Source: Mucilaginibacter flavus | GTDB lineage: Bacteria > Bacteroidota > Bacteroidia > Sphingobacteriales > Sphingobacteriaceae | Reading direction: 5' to 3' | DNA length: 64,000 nt | Assembly (NCBI RefSeq): GCF_030409315.1 | Contig: NZ_JAUFPS010000014.1 | Location: 1-64,000 of the forward strand | Part shown: positions 54,543 to 62,647 of the stretch, piece by piece | Position numbering within the stretch: the first letter of the stretch is position 1 | How the letters are laid out: each line of letters starts with the position of its first letter | Program-made: the position numbers and the translations under genes | Notes under the pieces: model-generated | Databases searched by the model: none | What the model was told of the DNA's origin: nothing | Seen by the model: only the letters and a program-made list of their open reading frames with translations

Positions 54543-55436
54543 GTGACTAATAAACAACGCTATTTTATTGAACTGGCTTATGATGGTACCAACTATCACG
54601 GCTGGCAAATACAGCAAAACGCAGTAAGTGTACAAGAGGTATTGAATAAAGCGCTGGCTACCATTTTTCGCCAGCCCATTGAAACTACCGGTTGCGGCCG
54701 CACAGATACCGGTGTACACGCCAAAGAGTTTTTTGCTCATTTTGATGTGGAGGAAGAAGTTCATGGTTCATTGTTCACGGATCATGGTAAGGAAGAAGTT
54801 CATGGTTCATTGTTCATAGATCATAGTAAGAAAAGGGATGTGGTATCGGCAGCTTCGGCCATGAACCATGAACTATTAACTATGAACCAACAACATCAAC
54901 TCAAAAACAAAGTCCGCGGCCTCAATTCTATCCTGCCGGCAGATATCGCCATAAAAAATTTGATTCCTGTTCATGCCGATGCGCATGCCCGGTTTGATGC
55001 CACGCTACGATCATATCAATACCATGTACATTTTAATAAAGACCCATTTTTACAGGGAGGGTCCTGGATGTTGCGCGACGTGCCAGATATTGAGCTGATG
55101 AACCAGGCGGCTGCTATGATGATGGATTATATTGATTTTAGCTGCTTTAGTAAATCAAACACCCAGGTAAAAACCAATAATTGCAAAATAAGCAGGGCCG
55201 AGTGGGTGCTGACAGAACAAGGAATGGTTTTCCATATTTCGGCCGATAGGTTTTTGCGCAACATGGTAAGGGCCATTGTTGGCACGCTAATGATGGTGGG
55301 CAAAAAAGAAATACCACCCGAAGCCGTAAAAGATATCATAGAAAGCAAAAACCGCTCAAACGCCGGCATGAGTGTACCGGCTTGCGGTTTGTATTTAACT
55401 CAAATAAGCTACCCTTATTTGAGCGGTAGTAAGTAG
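54543..55436 (+). CDS. truA: tRNA pseudouridine synthase A with repeat-derived insertion
   Basis: This 297-aa TruA converts uridines 38-40 of tRNA anticodon stems to pseudouridine. The catalytic Asp55 is in GCGRTDTGVHAKEFFAHFD. Later family parts are intact: RFDATLRSYQYHV, DFSCFSKSNTQVKTNNC, FLRNMVRAIVGTLMMVG and GMSVPACGLYLTQISYP. Residues about 71-118 are an insertion not expected in TruA. They include two 13-aa tandem copies (EEVHGSLFTDHGK and EEVHGSLFIDHSK) and a stretch AMNHELLTMNQ read from the complementary repeat. Usual length is about 245-250 aa. The start is GTG. The last codons before the stop (GGTAGTAAGTAG) run into a word repeat. Confidence 0.92.
   Translation: MTNKQRYFIELAYDGTNYHGWQIQQNAVSVQEVLNKALATIFRQPIETTGCGRTDTGVHAKEFFAHFDVEEEVHGSLFTDHGKEEVHGSLFIDHSKKRDVVSAASAMNHELLTMNQQHQLKNKVRGLNSILPADIAIKNLIPVHADAHARFDATLRSYQYHVHFNKDPFLQGGSWMLRDVPDIELMNQAAAMMMDYIDFSCFSKSNTQVKTNNCKISRAEWVLTEQGMVFHISADRFLRNMVRAIVGTLMMVGKKEIPPEAVKDIIESKNRSNAGMSVPACGLYLTQISYPYLSGSK
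54752..54888 (+). repeat. Word repeat inside truA (GTTCATGGTTCATTG type)
   Basis: Two 39-bp tandem copies lie at 54752-54790 and 54791-54829, differing at three bases. Each contains GTTCATGGTTCATTGTTCA. At 54861-54888 the reverse complement words ATGAACCATGAAC and TATGAACC follow. The length keeps the truA frame open. The element has the same two-armed architecture as the intergenic word repeats. Confidence 0.85.
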
Positions 55437-55588
55437 TAAGTATCAAGTAGTAAGATTTTTTACGGGGGAGCGCGTAATCATATTGCAATTGTTAAACACT
55501 ATTGGTCTGTTTTTTATTCGATATTTGCAGCTAAAGTCTTGATACTTGATACTTACTACTTGATACTAAAAGCTACTTGATACTAAAA
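55426..55588. repeat. Inverted word repeat, TAGTAAGTATCAAG type, copy 2
   Basis: The left arm (55426-55454) is GTAGTAAGTAGTAAGTATCAAG followed by TAGTAAG. The right arm (55537-55585) contains CTTGATACTTGATACTTACTACTTGATACTA and a further TACTTGATACTAAAA. The common core ACTTGATACTTACTACTT is shared by both arms and by the copy at 51684-51764. The spacer is about 80 bp and carries no gene. The right arm ends two bases before the ABC transporter start. Confidence 0.85.
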
Positions 55589-55589
55589 A

Positions 55590-57389
55590 ATGGCAGAAGT
55601 TACCGGGAAAGCGCTTGATTGGAAATTGTTAAAACGGGTGATGCATTATGTAAAACCCTACAACACTACTTTTGTAATAGCCGGTTTTCTGACTGTTTTT
55701 TTGGCGGGCAGCGCCTTACTGCAACCCATCTTAATTCAGCATACATTAGACGTCGATATTCTGAACGATAATTATGACGGCCTGGTATTTATGGTTGGGC
55801 TGATGGTTGCTCAGTTGTTTATTCAAACTATTGCCCAGTATTATCAAACCTATTTAACCAACTCATTGGGGCAATCCGTGATCCGCGATTTGAGGATTGA
55901 TATTTTTAATCATATCACCAGCTTACGTTTAAAATATTTTGATCGTACACCTATCGGTATGCTCATTACCCGCACGGTCTCCGACCTGGAAACCATTGCC
56001 GATATTTTTTCTGAAGGCCTGATCTCCATTATGGGCGATATGCTACTGGTGGTAGCTGTGGTTGGCTTAATGTTGTTTAAGGACTGGAAACTGGCGCTCA
56101 TCACCCTTATACCAATGCCTTTCCTGTTTGCATCTACTTATGTTTTTAAGGAGGCTATCAAATCATCGTTCCAGGAAGTGCGTACACAGGTAGCGCAATT
56201 GAATACTTTTTTGGCCGAGCATATTTCGGGGATCAGCGTTATCCAGCTTTTTGCGCGGGAAGATCAGGAGATGCGCAAGTTTAAAGCCGTTAACCTAAAA
56301 TACCGGGATGCCAATATTCGCTCTAACTGGTATTACTCTATATTTTTCCCGGTTGTGGAGATTTTGTTTGCCATTTGCATGGGTCTGCTGGTTTGGTATG
56401 GTTGTAAGCGAATGTTATCCGATAGTCAGCAAATGGCTTTAACAGCCTCGGGTAAAGGGATTACGCCGGGTTTAATAACCAGTTTTATTGTATTGCTAAA
56501 CATGCTGTTCCGCCCCATTCGTCAACTGGCCGATAAATTCAACACCCTGCAAATGGGTATGGTTGGTGCCGACAGGATTTTTAAAGTACTGGACACCGAT
56601 GAAGTAGCTGCCAATACCGGAACCCGTAAAACCGGCAGACTGCAGGGCGAAATTCAATTTGATAAAGTTTGGTTTGCTTATAACGACGACAATTGGGTGC
56701 TTAAAGATATCAGCTTCCATGTAAAACCCGGCGAAACCCTGGCCTTGGTAGGCGCTACAGGTGCAGGCAAATCATCAACCATCAATATCCTCAACCGCTT
56801 TTATGAAATAGGACAGGGCAGCGCCAAGGTTGATGGTCATGATATCCGGGAATACGAAGTTGAATTTTTGCGGTCGCAAATTGCTACCGTAATACAGGAT
56901 GTGTTTTTGTTTACTGATACCATTGCCAACAACATTAGTCTCAATAATGAACTGATTACCCGCGAGCAGATTATTGCCGCCGCTAAAGATGTGGGCGCGC
57001 ACGAGTTTATTGAACGCCTTCCCGGTGGCTACGATTACAATGTAATGGAAAGGGGATCGACCCTATCGGCAGGGCAGGCGCAATTGATCTCCTTTATCCG
57101 GGCCTTGGTTTATAATCCGGCAATTTTGGTTTTGGATGAAGCAACCTCATCGGTTGATACAGAAACAGAAATCCTGATCCAGAACGCCATCAATAAGCTG
57201 ATGCAAGGTCGTACAGCTATCGTGATAGCCCATCGCCTGTCCACTATTCAAAATGCAGATCGTATCATCGTACTCGATCATGGCGAAATCATGGAAATGG
57301 GCACCCACCAGGAACTGCTCAAAATAGAGAACGGGCATTACCGCAAACTGTACGATTTGCAGTTTAACTCGGCGGGGATAGCGAGGTAA
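55590..57389 (+). CDS. ABC transporter, fused permease and ATPase (exporter type)
   Basis: This 599-aa half-transporter has six transmembrane helices and one nucleotide-binding domain. Walker A is VGATGAGKSS, the Q loop ATVIQDVFLFTD, the signature STLSAGQAQLISF, Walker B ILVLDEATSS and the His switch IAHRLS. It most resembles MsbA/MdlB-type lipid or drug exporters. The substrate is unknown. It is a single gene between word repeats. Confidence 0.93.
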   Translation: MAEVTGKALDWKLLKRVMHYVKPYNTTFVIAGFLTVFLAGSALLQPILIQHTLDVDILNDNYDGLVFMVGLMVAQLFIQTIAQYYQTYLTNSLGQSVIRDLRIDIFNHITSLRLKYFDRTPIGMLITRTVSDLETIADIFSEGLISIMGDMLLVVAVVGLMLFKDWKLALITLIPMPFLFASTYVFKEAIKSSFQEVRTQVAQLNTFLAEHISGISVIQLFAREDQEMRKFKAVNLKYRDANIRSNWYYSIFFPVVEILFAICMGLLVWYGCKRMLSDSQQMALTASGKGITPGLITSFIVLLNMLFRPIRQLADKFNTLQMGMVGADRIFKVLDTDEVAANTGTRKTGRLQGEIQFDKVWFAYNDDNWVLKDISFHVKPGETLALVGATGAGKSSTINILNRFYEIGQGSAKVDGHDIREYEVEFLRSQIATVIQDVFLFTDTIANNISLNNELITREQIIAAAKDVGAHEFIERLPGGYDYNVMERGSTLSAGQAQLISFIRALVYNPAILVLDEATSSVDTETEILIQNAINKLMQGRTAIVIAHRLSTIQNADRIIVLDHGEIMEMGTHQELLKIENGHYRKLYDLQFNSAGIAR

Positions 57390-57575
57390 AGCCTCACCCT
57401 GCCCTCTCCAAAGGAGAGGGTTCTTGATTTTCAATATATTATACTGTAAAACAGCGATATAGATAAAATGTCTGATAGGTAGCACCGCGCAATTCAAAGT
57501 CCTCTCCTTTGGAGAGGATTACTCACTATTGTATTTTAAAGGTGTTCGTGAGTGCTTCGCAGTTCAGGTGAGGCT
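57390..57575. repeat. Imperfect palindrome downstream of the ABC exporter
   Basis: AGCCTCACC (57390-57398) and GGTGAGGCT (57567-57575) are perfect complements at the ends. Inner arms CCCTCTCCAAAGGAGAGGG (about 57402-57420) and CCTCTCCTTTGGAGAGG are each themselves palindromic. It is a member of the C/G-run repeat family that is common in Bacteroidota. It overlaps the last codons of the small minus-strand frame ending at 57564. Confidence 0.7.
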
Positions 57576-57764
57576 CTTGTCTGCCGAATGCACCGGCTGC
57601 TCCTCTTTCTCGTGCTTTTTAGCTATATCGCCACCATGCGGTTCATCGGCATGGTATTGCTTATCTTGATTTTTCACCTTGCTTTTGCCGCCGTTATCAT
57701 TTGGCCTGTTGGTTGGTGTATCTGATGGCGACTGTTTCTGTTTGTCGTTTGCTGGCTTTGTCAT
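57564..57764 (-). CDS. Small hydrophilic protein, uncertain
   Basis: This possible 66-aa protein is very polar and low in hydrophobic residues (MTKPANDKQKQSPSDTPTNRPNDNGG at the start), rich in Lys, Asp, Asn and Pro, and would be intrinsically disordered. I see no family. The composition is what a real small disordered protein would have, and the frame is opposite in strand to both neighbours. Its 3' end is formed by the repeat at 57390-57575. A spurious frame is possible. Confidence 0.4.
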   Translation of the reverse strand: MTKPANDKQKQSPSDTPTNRPNDNGGKSKVKNQDKQYHADEPHGGDIAKKHEKEEQPVHSADKSLT

Positions 57765-57805
57765 AAAGATACAACAGGGGGTGGGAAGAAATTGTTTAGG
57801 CTGTC

Positions 57806-57963
57806 AGAATCAGAATTTACAGAATTTAAGAATGAACAGAATGCAAGTTGAGATGAGAGGCCTGCATTACATCTTTATATTCTGTAAATCCTAAATTCTG
57901 TAAACAGCGTAGCTATCTTGAGCACCTATATAAAGCAACACTCCGCGAAAAATTCTGATTCAG
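57806..57963. repeat. Inverted word repeat, CAGAATTTACAGAATT type
   Basis: The left arm (57806-57843) reads AGAATCAGAATTTACAGAAT plus further AGAAT words. The right arm has TATTCTGTAAATCCTAAATT (about 57878) and AAATTCTGATTCAG (57950-57963). The spacer is about 35-45 bp. The rest of the 57765-58164 gap is unassigned AT-rich sequence with another word repeat at 58068. Confidence 0.75.
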
Positions 57964-58067
57964 AAGTTAATAAATGTTAAAACCCGCACGCTATTACTGT
58001 ATCAAGCATCATTTATAATTAATAAACTTTTACCTTTAAGCCGTGTTTCTTAATTTCGCACGAATCC

Positions 58068-58150
58068 AGATGTGAGATATGAGATTTGAGATAGGTAAAA
58101 AGTTACATTTTGTGGCAGTTTCGGTATCTCAAATCTCATATCTCATATCT
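58068..58150. repeat. Inverted word repeat, GAGATATGAGATTTGAGAT type
   Basis: The left arm 58068-58093 starts AGATGTGAGATATGAGATTT; the right arm 58125-58150 is its reverse complement with 25 of 26 matching bases. The spacer is 31 bp. The right arm continues with one more ATCTCATATCT word up to about 58157, just before the ftsX start. Confidence 0.88.
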
Positions 58151-58164
58151 CATATCTAAAGAGA

Positions 58165-59043
58165 ATGGAAGAATTTGAAGCAAGTGCATCGGCAAAAAAA
58201 ACCAAAACCATTTACATTTCAACGGTATTTGGTATTGCAATGGTGTTGTTAATGGTTGGTTTGCTGGGTTTATTACTGGTAGATGCCAATAACATTTCGC
58301 GCTATGTGAAGGAAAATATTGTATTGAATATTTTTGTTGACGATGCCGCTCATGAAACTGATGTATTGCAATTACAAAAACAATTGGATGCCAATATAAT
58401 GGTGAAGCAAACGCAATACGTAAGTAAAGAGCTTGCTGCCCGCAACCTGCAAAAAGACCTTGGGGAAGATTTTGTAAAATTCCTGGGTTATAATCCACTC
58501 TCGCAATCGTTGGATATTTACCTGAAGGCAGATTATGCCAACAATAAGGATATCGAAAAATTTAAAGCCGAACTGCTTAAAAACCCATTGGTTAAGGAGG
58601 TTAAGTACCAGCAATCATTGGTTGATAGGATGAACGAGAATGTAAAGGCTATCAGCTTAATCATCCTTACCTTCGCCGGTATTTTTGTGATTTTATCAGT
58701 GGCGCTTATTAACAATACCATAAGGTTGGCCATTTATTCGCAAAGATTTTTAATTAAATCAATGCAGTTAGTTGGCGCTACCAAAGGTTTTATCCGTAAA
58801 CCATTTTTGCTTTACGGCATATGGCATGGCTTATTAGGAGGCTTAATTGCCATCATCCTGCTTATCGGAACTTTATATGTAGCTTATCAAAATATTCCCG
58901 AATTGGTGTTCCTACAGAATTACACCGAATTTGGTATCGTATTTTTGGGCGTTGTTGGTCTGGGTATTTTTATATCGGGCTTTAGCACATTCCTGGCAGT
59001 TAACAAGTTTTTACGTTTAAAAATATACGATCTGTATAGATAG
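58165..59043 (+). CDS. ftsX: Cell division protein FtsX
   Basis: This 292-aa protein has an N-terminal helix (about 17-43), an extracytoplasmic ECD of about 120 residues, then three helices (about 168-190, 216-240 and 255-278), the FtsX topology. The partner ATPase FtsE is not in this window. FtsEX links divisome assembly with cell-wall hydrolases. The order ftsX, DUF3098, uppP, truB and ribF is typical for Bacteroidota. Confidence 0.92.
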   Translation: MEEFEASASAKKTKTIYISTVFGIAMVLLMVGLLGLLLVDANNISRYVKENIVLNIFVDDAAHETDVLQLQKQLDANIMVKQTQYVSKELAARNLQKDLGEDFVKFLGYNPLSQSLDIYLKADYANNKDIEKFKAELLKNPLVKEVKYQQSLVDRMNENVKAISLIILTFAGIFVILSVALINNTIRLAIYSQRFLIKSMQLVGATKGFIRKPFLLYGIWHGLLGGLIAIILLIGTLYVAYQNIPELVFLQNYTEFGIVFLGVVGLGIFISGFSTFLAVNKFLRLKIYDLYR

Positions 59044-59215
59044 GTTAAAGGCTAAAGGTTAAAACTGAAAGGTTTTTATCGGGAAGTCAAAAATCAAAAT
59101 TAAAAAGTCAAAAATTGATTTGCGGGTCGGGTCAATTATTCAAAATCAAAAAGTCAAAACTGATTAGTGAATTCAATCAGTAATTCAATAAATCAGTAAT
59201 TCAATAATTAAAAAG
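59044..59215. repeat. Direct word repeats upstream of the DUF3098 gene
   Basis: Words AAAAGTCAAAA, AGTAATTCAATAA and GGCTAAAGGTTAAA occur several times in 172 bp. No long inverted arm is present here. No gene is visible. Confidence 0.55.
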
Positions 59216-59500
59216 ATGGCAGAGAAATTTAAACCAACCACGCCTTTAAAAACATCGGCAAGTGCGGCTGCACCAAAGGCTCCAAAAACCACCAGCACCG
59301 AGCCTGTAGAGTTTATTTTTGATAAAAGCAATTACAAATTTTTAATCATCAGCGCTTTAATTGTTGCTTTTGGTTTTGTGCTGATGTCTGGTACTACAGA
59401 TATTTACAGTACTACTAAAATTGTTATTGCACCGGTAGTAGTATTGGCCGGCTTCGGCTTAGGTTTTTATGCTATATTAAAAAAGCCGGAAGTAAAGTAA
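59216..59500 (+). CDS. DUF3098 membrane protein
   Basis: This 94-aa protein has a soluble N-terminus rich in Ala, Lys and Pro (EFIFDKSNYKFLIIS), two transmembrane helices and the loop MSGTTDIYSTTKIVIAP, the DUF3098 pattern. The function is unknown, but its place between ftsX and uppP is conserved in Bacteroidota and suggests a link to envelope or division processes. Confidence 0.88.
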   Translation: MAEKFKPTTPLKTSASAAAPKAPKTTSTEPVEFIFDKSNYKFLIISALIVAFGFVLMSGTTDIYSTTKIVIAPVVVLAGFGLGFYAILKKPEVK

Positions 59501-59624
59501 TAATTGTTTGACTAAGGTAAATGAACAGATTTTGATCAGAATGTTTGCTGATCTTGCCCTTTTATAATCATTTAGTTTAGTCAACAAAATACATTCAATC
59601 TAACAACCCCAACCCCAAATCACA

Positions 59625-60425
59625 ATGAATCTGATTCACGTTATTGTACTTGCAATCATTGAAGGCCTTACGGAGTTTTTGCCGGTATCGTCTACCGGTC
59701 ACATGGTTATAGCCTCATCATTCATGGGCATTGGCACCGAGGATTTTGTAAAGTTGTTTGAAGTGGTGATTCAATTGGGCGCTATTTTATCGGTAGTGAT
59801 ATTATACTTCAAACGTTTCTTTAAAACCATCGATTTTTATTTGAAATTGGTTGTTGGCGTTATTCCTGCCGTAATAGTGGGCGTATTGTTAAAAAAGAAG
59901 ATAGACATCCTGTTAGAAAGCCCGCTTGTGGTTGCTTGCTCTTTGCTGATAGGTGGCGTAATATTATTATTTGTTGATAAATGGTTTAACAAACCGGCCG
60001 TTAAAGAAGAAGCCGCTATTAGCTATCCAACCGCGTTAAAAATAGGTCTTTTCCAATGTTTAGCGGTTATTCCGGGTGTTTCCCGTTCGGCAGCAACCAT
60101 TGTCGGTGGCATGAGTCAAAAGCTAACCCGCACCGCCGCCGCAGAATTTTCGTTCTTTTTAGCAGTTCCTACTATGTTTGGCGCAACTGTAAAAGAAATC
60201 TGGGATTTTCATAAAGCTAACTTAGGCAAACCGTTATTTAGCAGCGAGCAAATAGAGTTTTTAGTAGTGGGCAACATTATCGCTTTTGTGGTAGCCATGC
60301 TGGCTATTAAATCATTCATTACTTTTTTAGAGCGTAAAGGCTTTAAAATGTTTGGCTGGTACCGCATTGTAGTAGGTATAGTGCTTATTGGTTTAATACT
60401 GAGTGGTCACGAATTATCGGCGTAA
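59625..60425 (+). CDS. uppP: Undecaprenyl-diphosphatase (UppP/BacA)
   Basis: This 266-aa integral membrane protein dephosphorylates undecaprenyl pyrophosphate to recycle the lipid carrier for cell-wall synthesis. The two active-site motifs are [18 protein letters not shown] and [20 protein letters not shown]. About eight helices are predicted. It lies 124 bp after the DUF3098 gene. Confidence 0.96.
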   Translation: MNLIHVIVLAIIEGLTEFLPVSSTGHMVIASSFMGIGTEDFVKLFEVVIQLGAILSVVILYFKRFFKTIDFYLKLVVGVIPAVIVGVLLKKKIDILLESPLVVACSLLIGGVILLFVDKWFNKPAVKEEAAISYPTALKIGLFQCLAVIPGVSRSAATIVGGMSQKLTRTAAAEFSFFLAVPTMFGATVKEIWDFHKANLGKPLFSSEQIEFLVVGNIIAFVVAMLAIKSFITFLERKGFKMFGWYRIVVGIVLIGLILSGHELSA

Positions 60426-60470
60426 GTCAATTTCTTTTGCTTTAAATCGGGGTTGGTGTAAACTAACCAA

Positions 60471-60622
60471 GGGACGACTCACCCCGACGAGGCTCCGCCC
60501 GTCTGCCCCTCTCTCCGACTGCGTCGCATAGAGGGGCGAAAAAAAATTGTTTTCACCCTCTATACGGCTTTAGCCGGAGAGAGGGTCGGCCAGCGAAGCG
60601 TAGCCGGGGTGAGTCGTCACCA
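60471..60622. repeat. Large palindromic element P1, copy 2
   Basis: This copy matches 51171-51327 closely in the same order and orientation, including GACGACTCACCCCGACGAGG, GTCTGCCCCTCTCTCCGACT, CGTCGCATAGAGGGGC, GGCTTTAGCCGGAGAGAGG and GCCGGGGTGAGTCGT. Differences are scattered substitutions and a shorter A-rich centre. It lies between uppP and truB with no gene inside, filling most of the 60426-60721 gap. Confidence 0.88.
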
Positions 60623-60695
60623 GCATACAGAGACGTTTCAACTGCCACCCTGTATATGCAACAATCTCCTCACAACCTTTCAATGATATTTTCCC

Positions 60696-60703
60696 TACCT
60701 TTG
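60696..60703 (+). promoter_or_regulatory. Candidate -7 element (TACCTTTG) for truB
   Basis: TACCTTTG matches TAnnTTTG and lies 19 bp before the TTG start of truB. It sits immediately after the P1 palindrome. Confidence 0.45.
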
Positions 60704-60721
60704 CCGCTTTAAAAGCAATAA

Positions 60722-61450
60722 TTGAAGAAATCCTACAATAAAATAGAAGAATTTGCCGAAGGTCAACTGCTGTTGGTGAACAAACCTTACCAGTGGACCA
60801 GCTTTGATGTGGTTGGCAAAATTCGTAATTCATTTAAACCTTTAAAATTAAAGGTTGGTCACGCCGGCACGCTTGATCCCTTGGCTACTGGGCTGCTTAT
60901 CATTTGCACCGGTAAAATGACCAAACAGATTGATACCTTCCAGGCCGAAGAAAAAGAATATACCGGTACCATGGTGTTAGGCGCTACCACGCCATCTTAC
61001 GATATGGAGACCGAGGTTGACAATAAATTTGACATCAGCCAACTTACCCATGAAGAGCTGCGTAATAACTGCGCACAGTTTACCGGCGATATTCAGCAAT
61101 ATCCACCGGCACATTCGGCGATTAAGATAGATGGCGAACGCCTTTACGAAAAAGCTCGCCGTGGCGAGGAGGTTGAGCGAAGACTGCGTTTTGTAACCAT
61201 CACCGAGTTTGAACTTACCCGAATTGAGCTGCCGGAAGTTGATTTTAGGGTAGTTTGCAGCAAGGGGACTTACATCCGATCGTTAGTGCACGATTTTGGG
61301 GCGGCTTTAAATAATGGGGCTTACCTGTCAAAATTAAGGCGTACCAGAAGTGGTAACTATAATGTTGAGGATGCCTGGGAAGTAATGGAGCTGGTAAATA
61401 CCATCAGAGCGTTGAAAGCGCCGGTTGAGCCAATTGCCAATCAAAGCTAA
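60722..61450 (+). CDS. truB: tRNA pseudouridine synthase B
   Basis: This 242-aa enzyme makes pseudouridine 55 in the T loop of tRNA. The catalytic Asp is in GHAGTLDPLATGLLIICTGK. Other signatures are PYQWTSFDVVGKI, QYPPAHSAIKIDGERLYEKAR and CSKGTYIRSLVHDFGAAL. It starts with TTG at 60722; no ATG is in frame. No Shine-Dalgarno is visible. Confidence 0.94.
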   Translation: MKKSYNKIEEFAEGQLLLVNKPYQWTSFDVVGKIRNSFKPLKLKVGHAGTLDPLATGLLIICTGKMTKQIDTFQAEEKEYTGTMVLGATTPSYDMETEVDNKFDISQLTHEELRNNCAQFTGDIQQYPPAHSAIKIDGERLYEKARRGEEVERRLRFVTITEFELTRIELPEVDFRVVCSKGTYIRSLVHDFGAALNNGAYLSKLRRTRSGNYNVEDAWEVMELVNTIRALKAPVEPIANQS

Positions 61451-61534
61451 GGTTGATATACATATCTCGGTAAAAAAACGAGTATAATATAGCCGGATAA
61501 ACTAAAAAATTAAATTTGTGTTTTTACTCATCAA

Positions 61535-62458
61535 ATGAGGATATACAATAATATAAACGAATTTACGGCGATAAAAAACGCGGTTGTCACCATCGGCACA
61601 TTTGATGGCGTACACATCGGTCACCGTAAAATTATAGCCGGCATTAAAGAACTCGCGGAGCAAATCGGCGGCGAAACCGTAATTCTTACCTTCTTTCCTC
61701 ACCCAAGGATGATATTGCATCCCGAAGATGAAAGCATCAAGCTGATCACAACCATTACCGAAAAAGCTCAACTCATGGAAGCTTTGGGCGTAGATCATTT
61801 AATTATCACGCCATTTTCAAGAGATTTTAGCAACCAAACTGCCGAAGGCTATATCCGTGATGTGCTGGTTAATAAGATCGGCACCAAAAAGATAGTGATA
61901 GGTTACGACCACCGCTTTGGTAAAGACCGCCAGGGTGGCCTGGAAGATTTGCTAAAGCTTGGTCCGGTTTATGGATTTGATGTGGTGGAGATTCCGGAGC
62001 AGGATATCAATGAAGTTGCCATAAGCTCAACCCGTATCCGCACGGCGCTGTTAGATGGAAAAATAGATTTAGCCAATACCTTTTTGGGCTATCCGTTTTT
62101 TATTACCGGTAAAGTAGTGCGTGGCGATCAGATTGGCCGGCAAATAGGCTACCCAACGGCTAATATTGTTGTGGAAGAAAAATATAAGCTTATTCCATCT
62201 GATGGAATCTTTGCCGTTACGGTAATCATTGCCGGCGAAACCTATAAAGGTATGGCCTACATTGGTACCCGCCCAACTGTAAACGGCTTAACCCGTAACA
62301 TCGAGGTTAATATCTTCGATTTTGATCAGGAGATCTATAACCAAACCATCAAAATGGAATTTCACCACTATGTACGTGGCGATGTAAAATTTGACGGACT
62401 GGAAGCCCTGAAAGTTCAACTGGCCCAGGATAAGGTGGACGTGTTGGCGTTGTTATAG
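61535..62458 (+). CDS. ribF: Bifunctional riboflavin kinase/FAD synthetase
   Basis: This 307-aa enzyme makes FMN and FAD. The N-terminal FAD synthetase half has VTIGTFDGVHIGHRKII and a SSTRIRTAL motif. The C-terminal riboflavin kinase half has GKVVRGDQIGRQIGYPTANI and the NIEVNIFDFDQEIYNQ region. It lies 84 bp downstream of truB. Confidence 0.95.
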   Translation: MRIYNNINEFTAIKNAVVTIGTFDGVHIGHRKIIAGIKELAEQIGGETVILTFFPHPRMILHPEDESIKLITTITEKAQLMEALGVDHLIITPFSRDFSNQTAEGYIRDVLVNKIGTKKIVIGYDHRFGKDRQGGLEDLLKLGPVYGFDVVEIPEQDINEVAISSTRIRTALLDGKIDLANTFLGYPFFITGKVVRGDQIGRQIGYPTANIVVEEKYKLIPSDGIFAVTVIIAGETYKGMAYIGTRPTVNGLTRNIEVNIFDFDQEIYNQTIKMEFHHYVRGDVKFDGLEALKVQLAQDKVDVLALL

Positions 62459-62459
62459 A

Positions 62460-62566
62460 AGCCCCACCCAAACCCTCCCCTAAAGGGTAGGGCTTAAAAC
62501 AGAAATTTTGTCAATTTAAAAAGTTTCTTAAAAGTCTCCCCCTTCAGGGGGAGATTTAGAGGGGGT
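62460..62566. repeat. C/G-run repeats between ribF and secA
   Basis: AACCCTCCCCTAAAGGGTAGGG lies at about 62470-62491 and CTCCCCCTTCAGGGGGAG at about 62536-62553. Both are palindromic and belong to the dispersed C/G-run family also seen at 32036, 39549, 48967 and 57390. Confidence 0.7.
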
Positions 62567-62571
62567 TTACG

Positions 62572-62579
62572 TACCTTTG
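62572..62579 (+). promoter_or_regulatory. Candidate -7 element (TACCTTTG) for secA
   Basis: TACCTTTG matches TAnnTTTG, identical to the truB element, and lies directly after the C/G-run repeat. The leader to the ATG at 62648 would be about 60 nt. Confidence 0.45.
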
Positions 62580-62647
62580 CCTGTCAATATGGCCTCAATT
62601 GTCGCTATGGCGTAATTATTGAGTTTGTAGGATCATATCAAAATAAT

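Noticed and set aside
61451..61534. tRNA or riboswitch (FMN) upstream of ribF
   Set aside because: The 84-bp gap is too short for an FMN riboswitch and has none of its conserved AGGG/GGGTGAAATTCC elements. No tRNA cloverleaf is seen.
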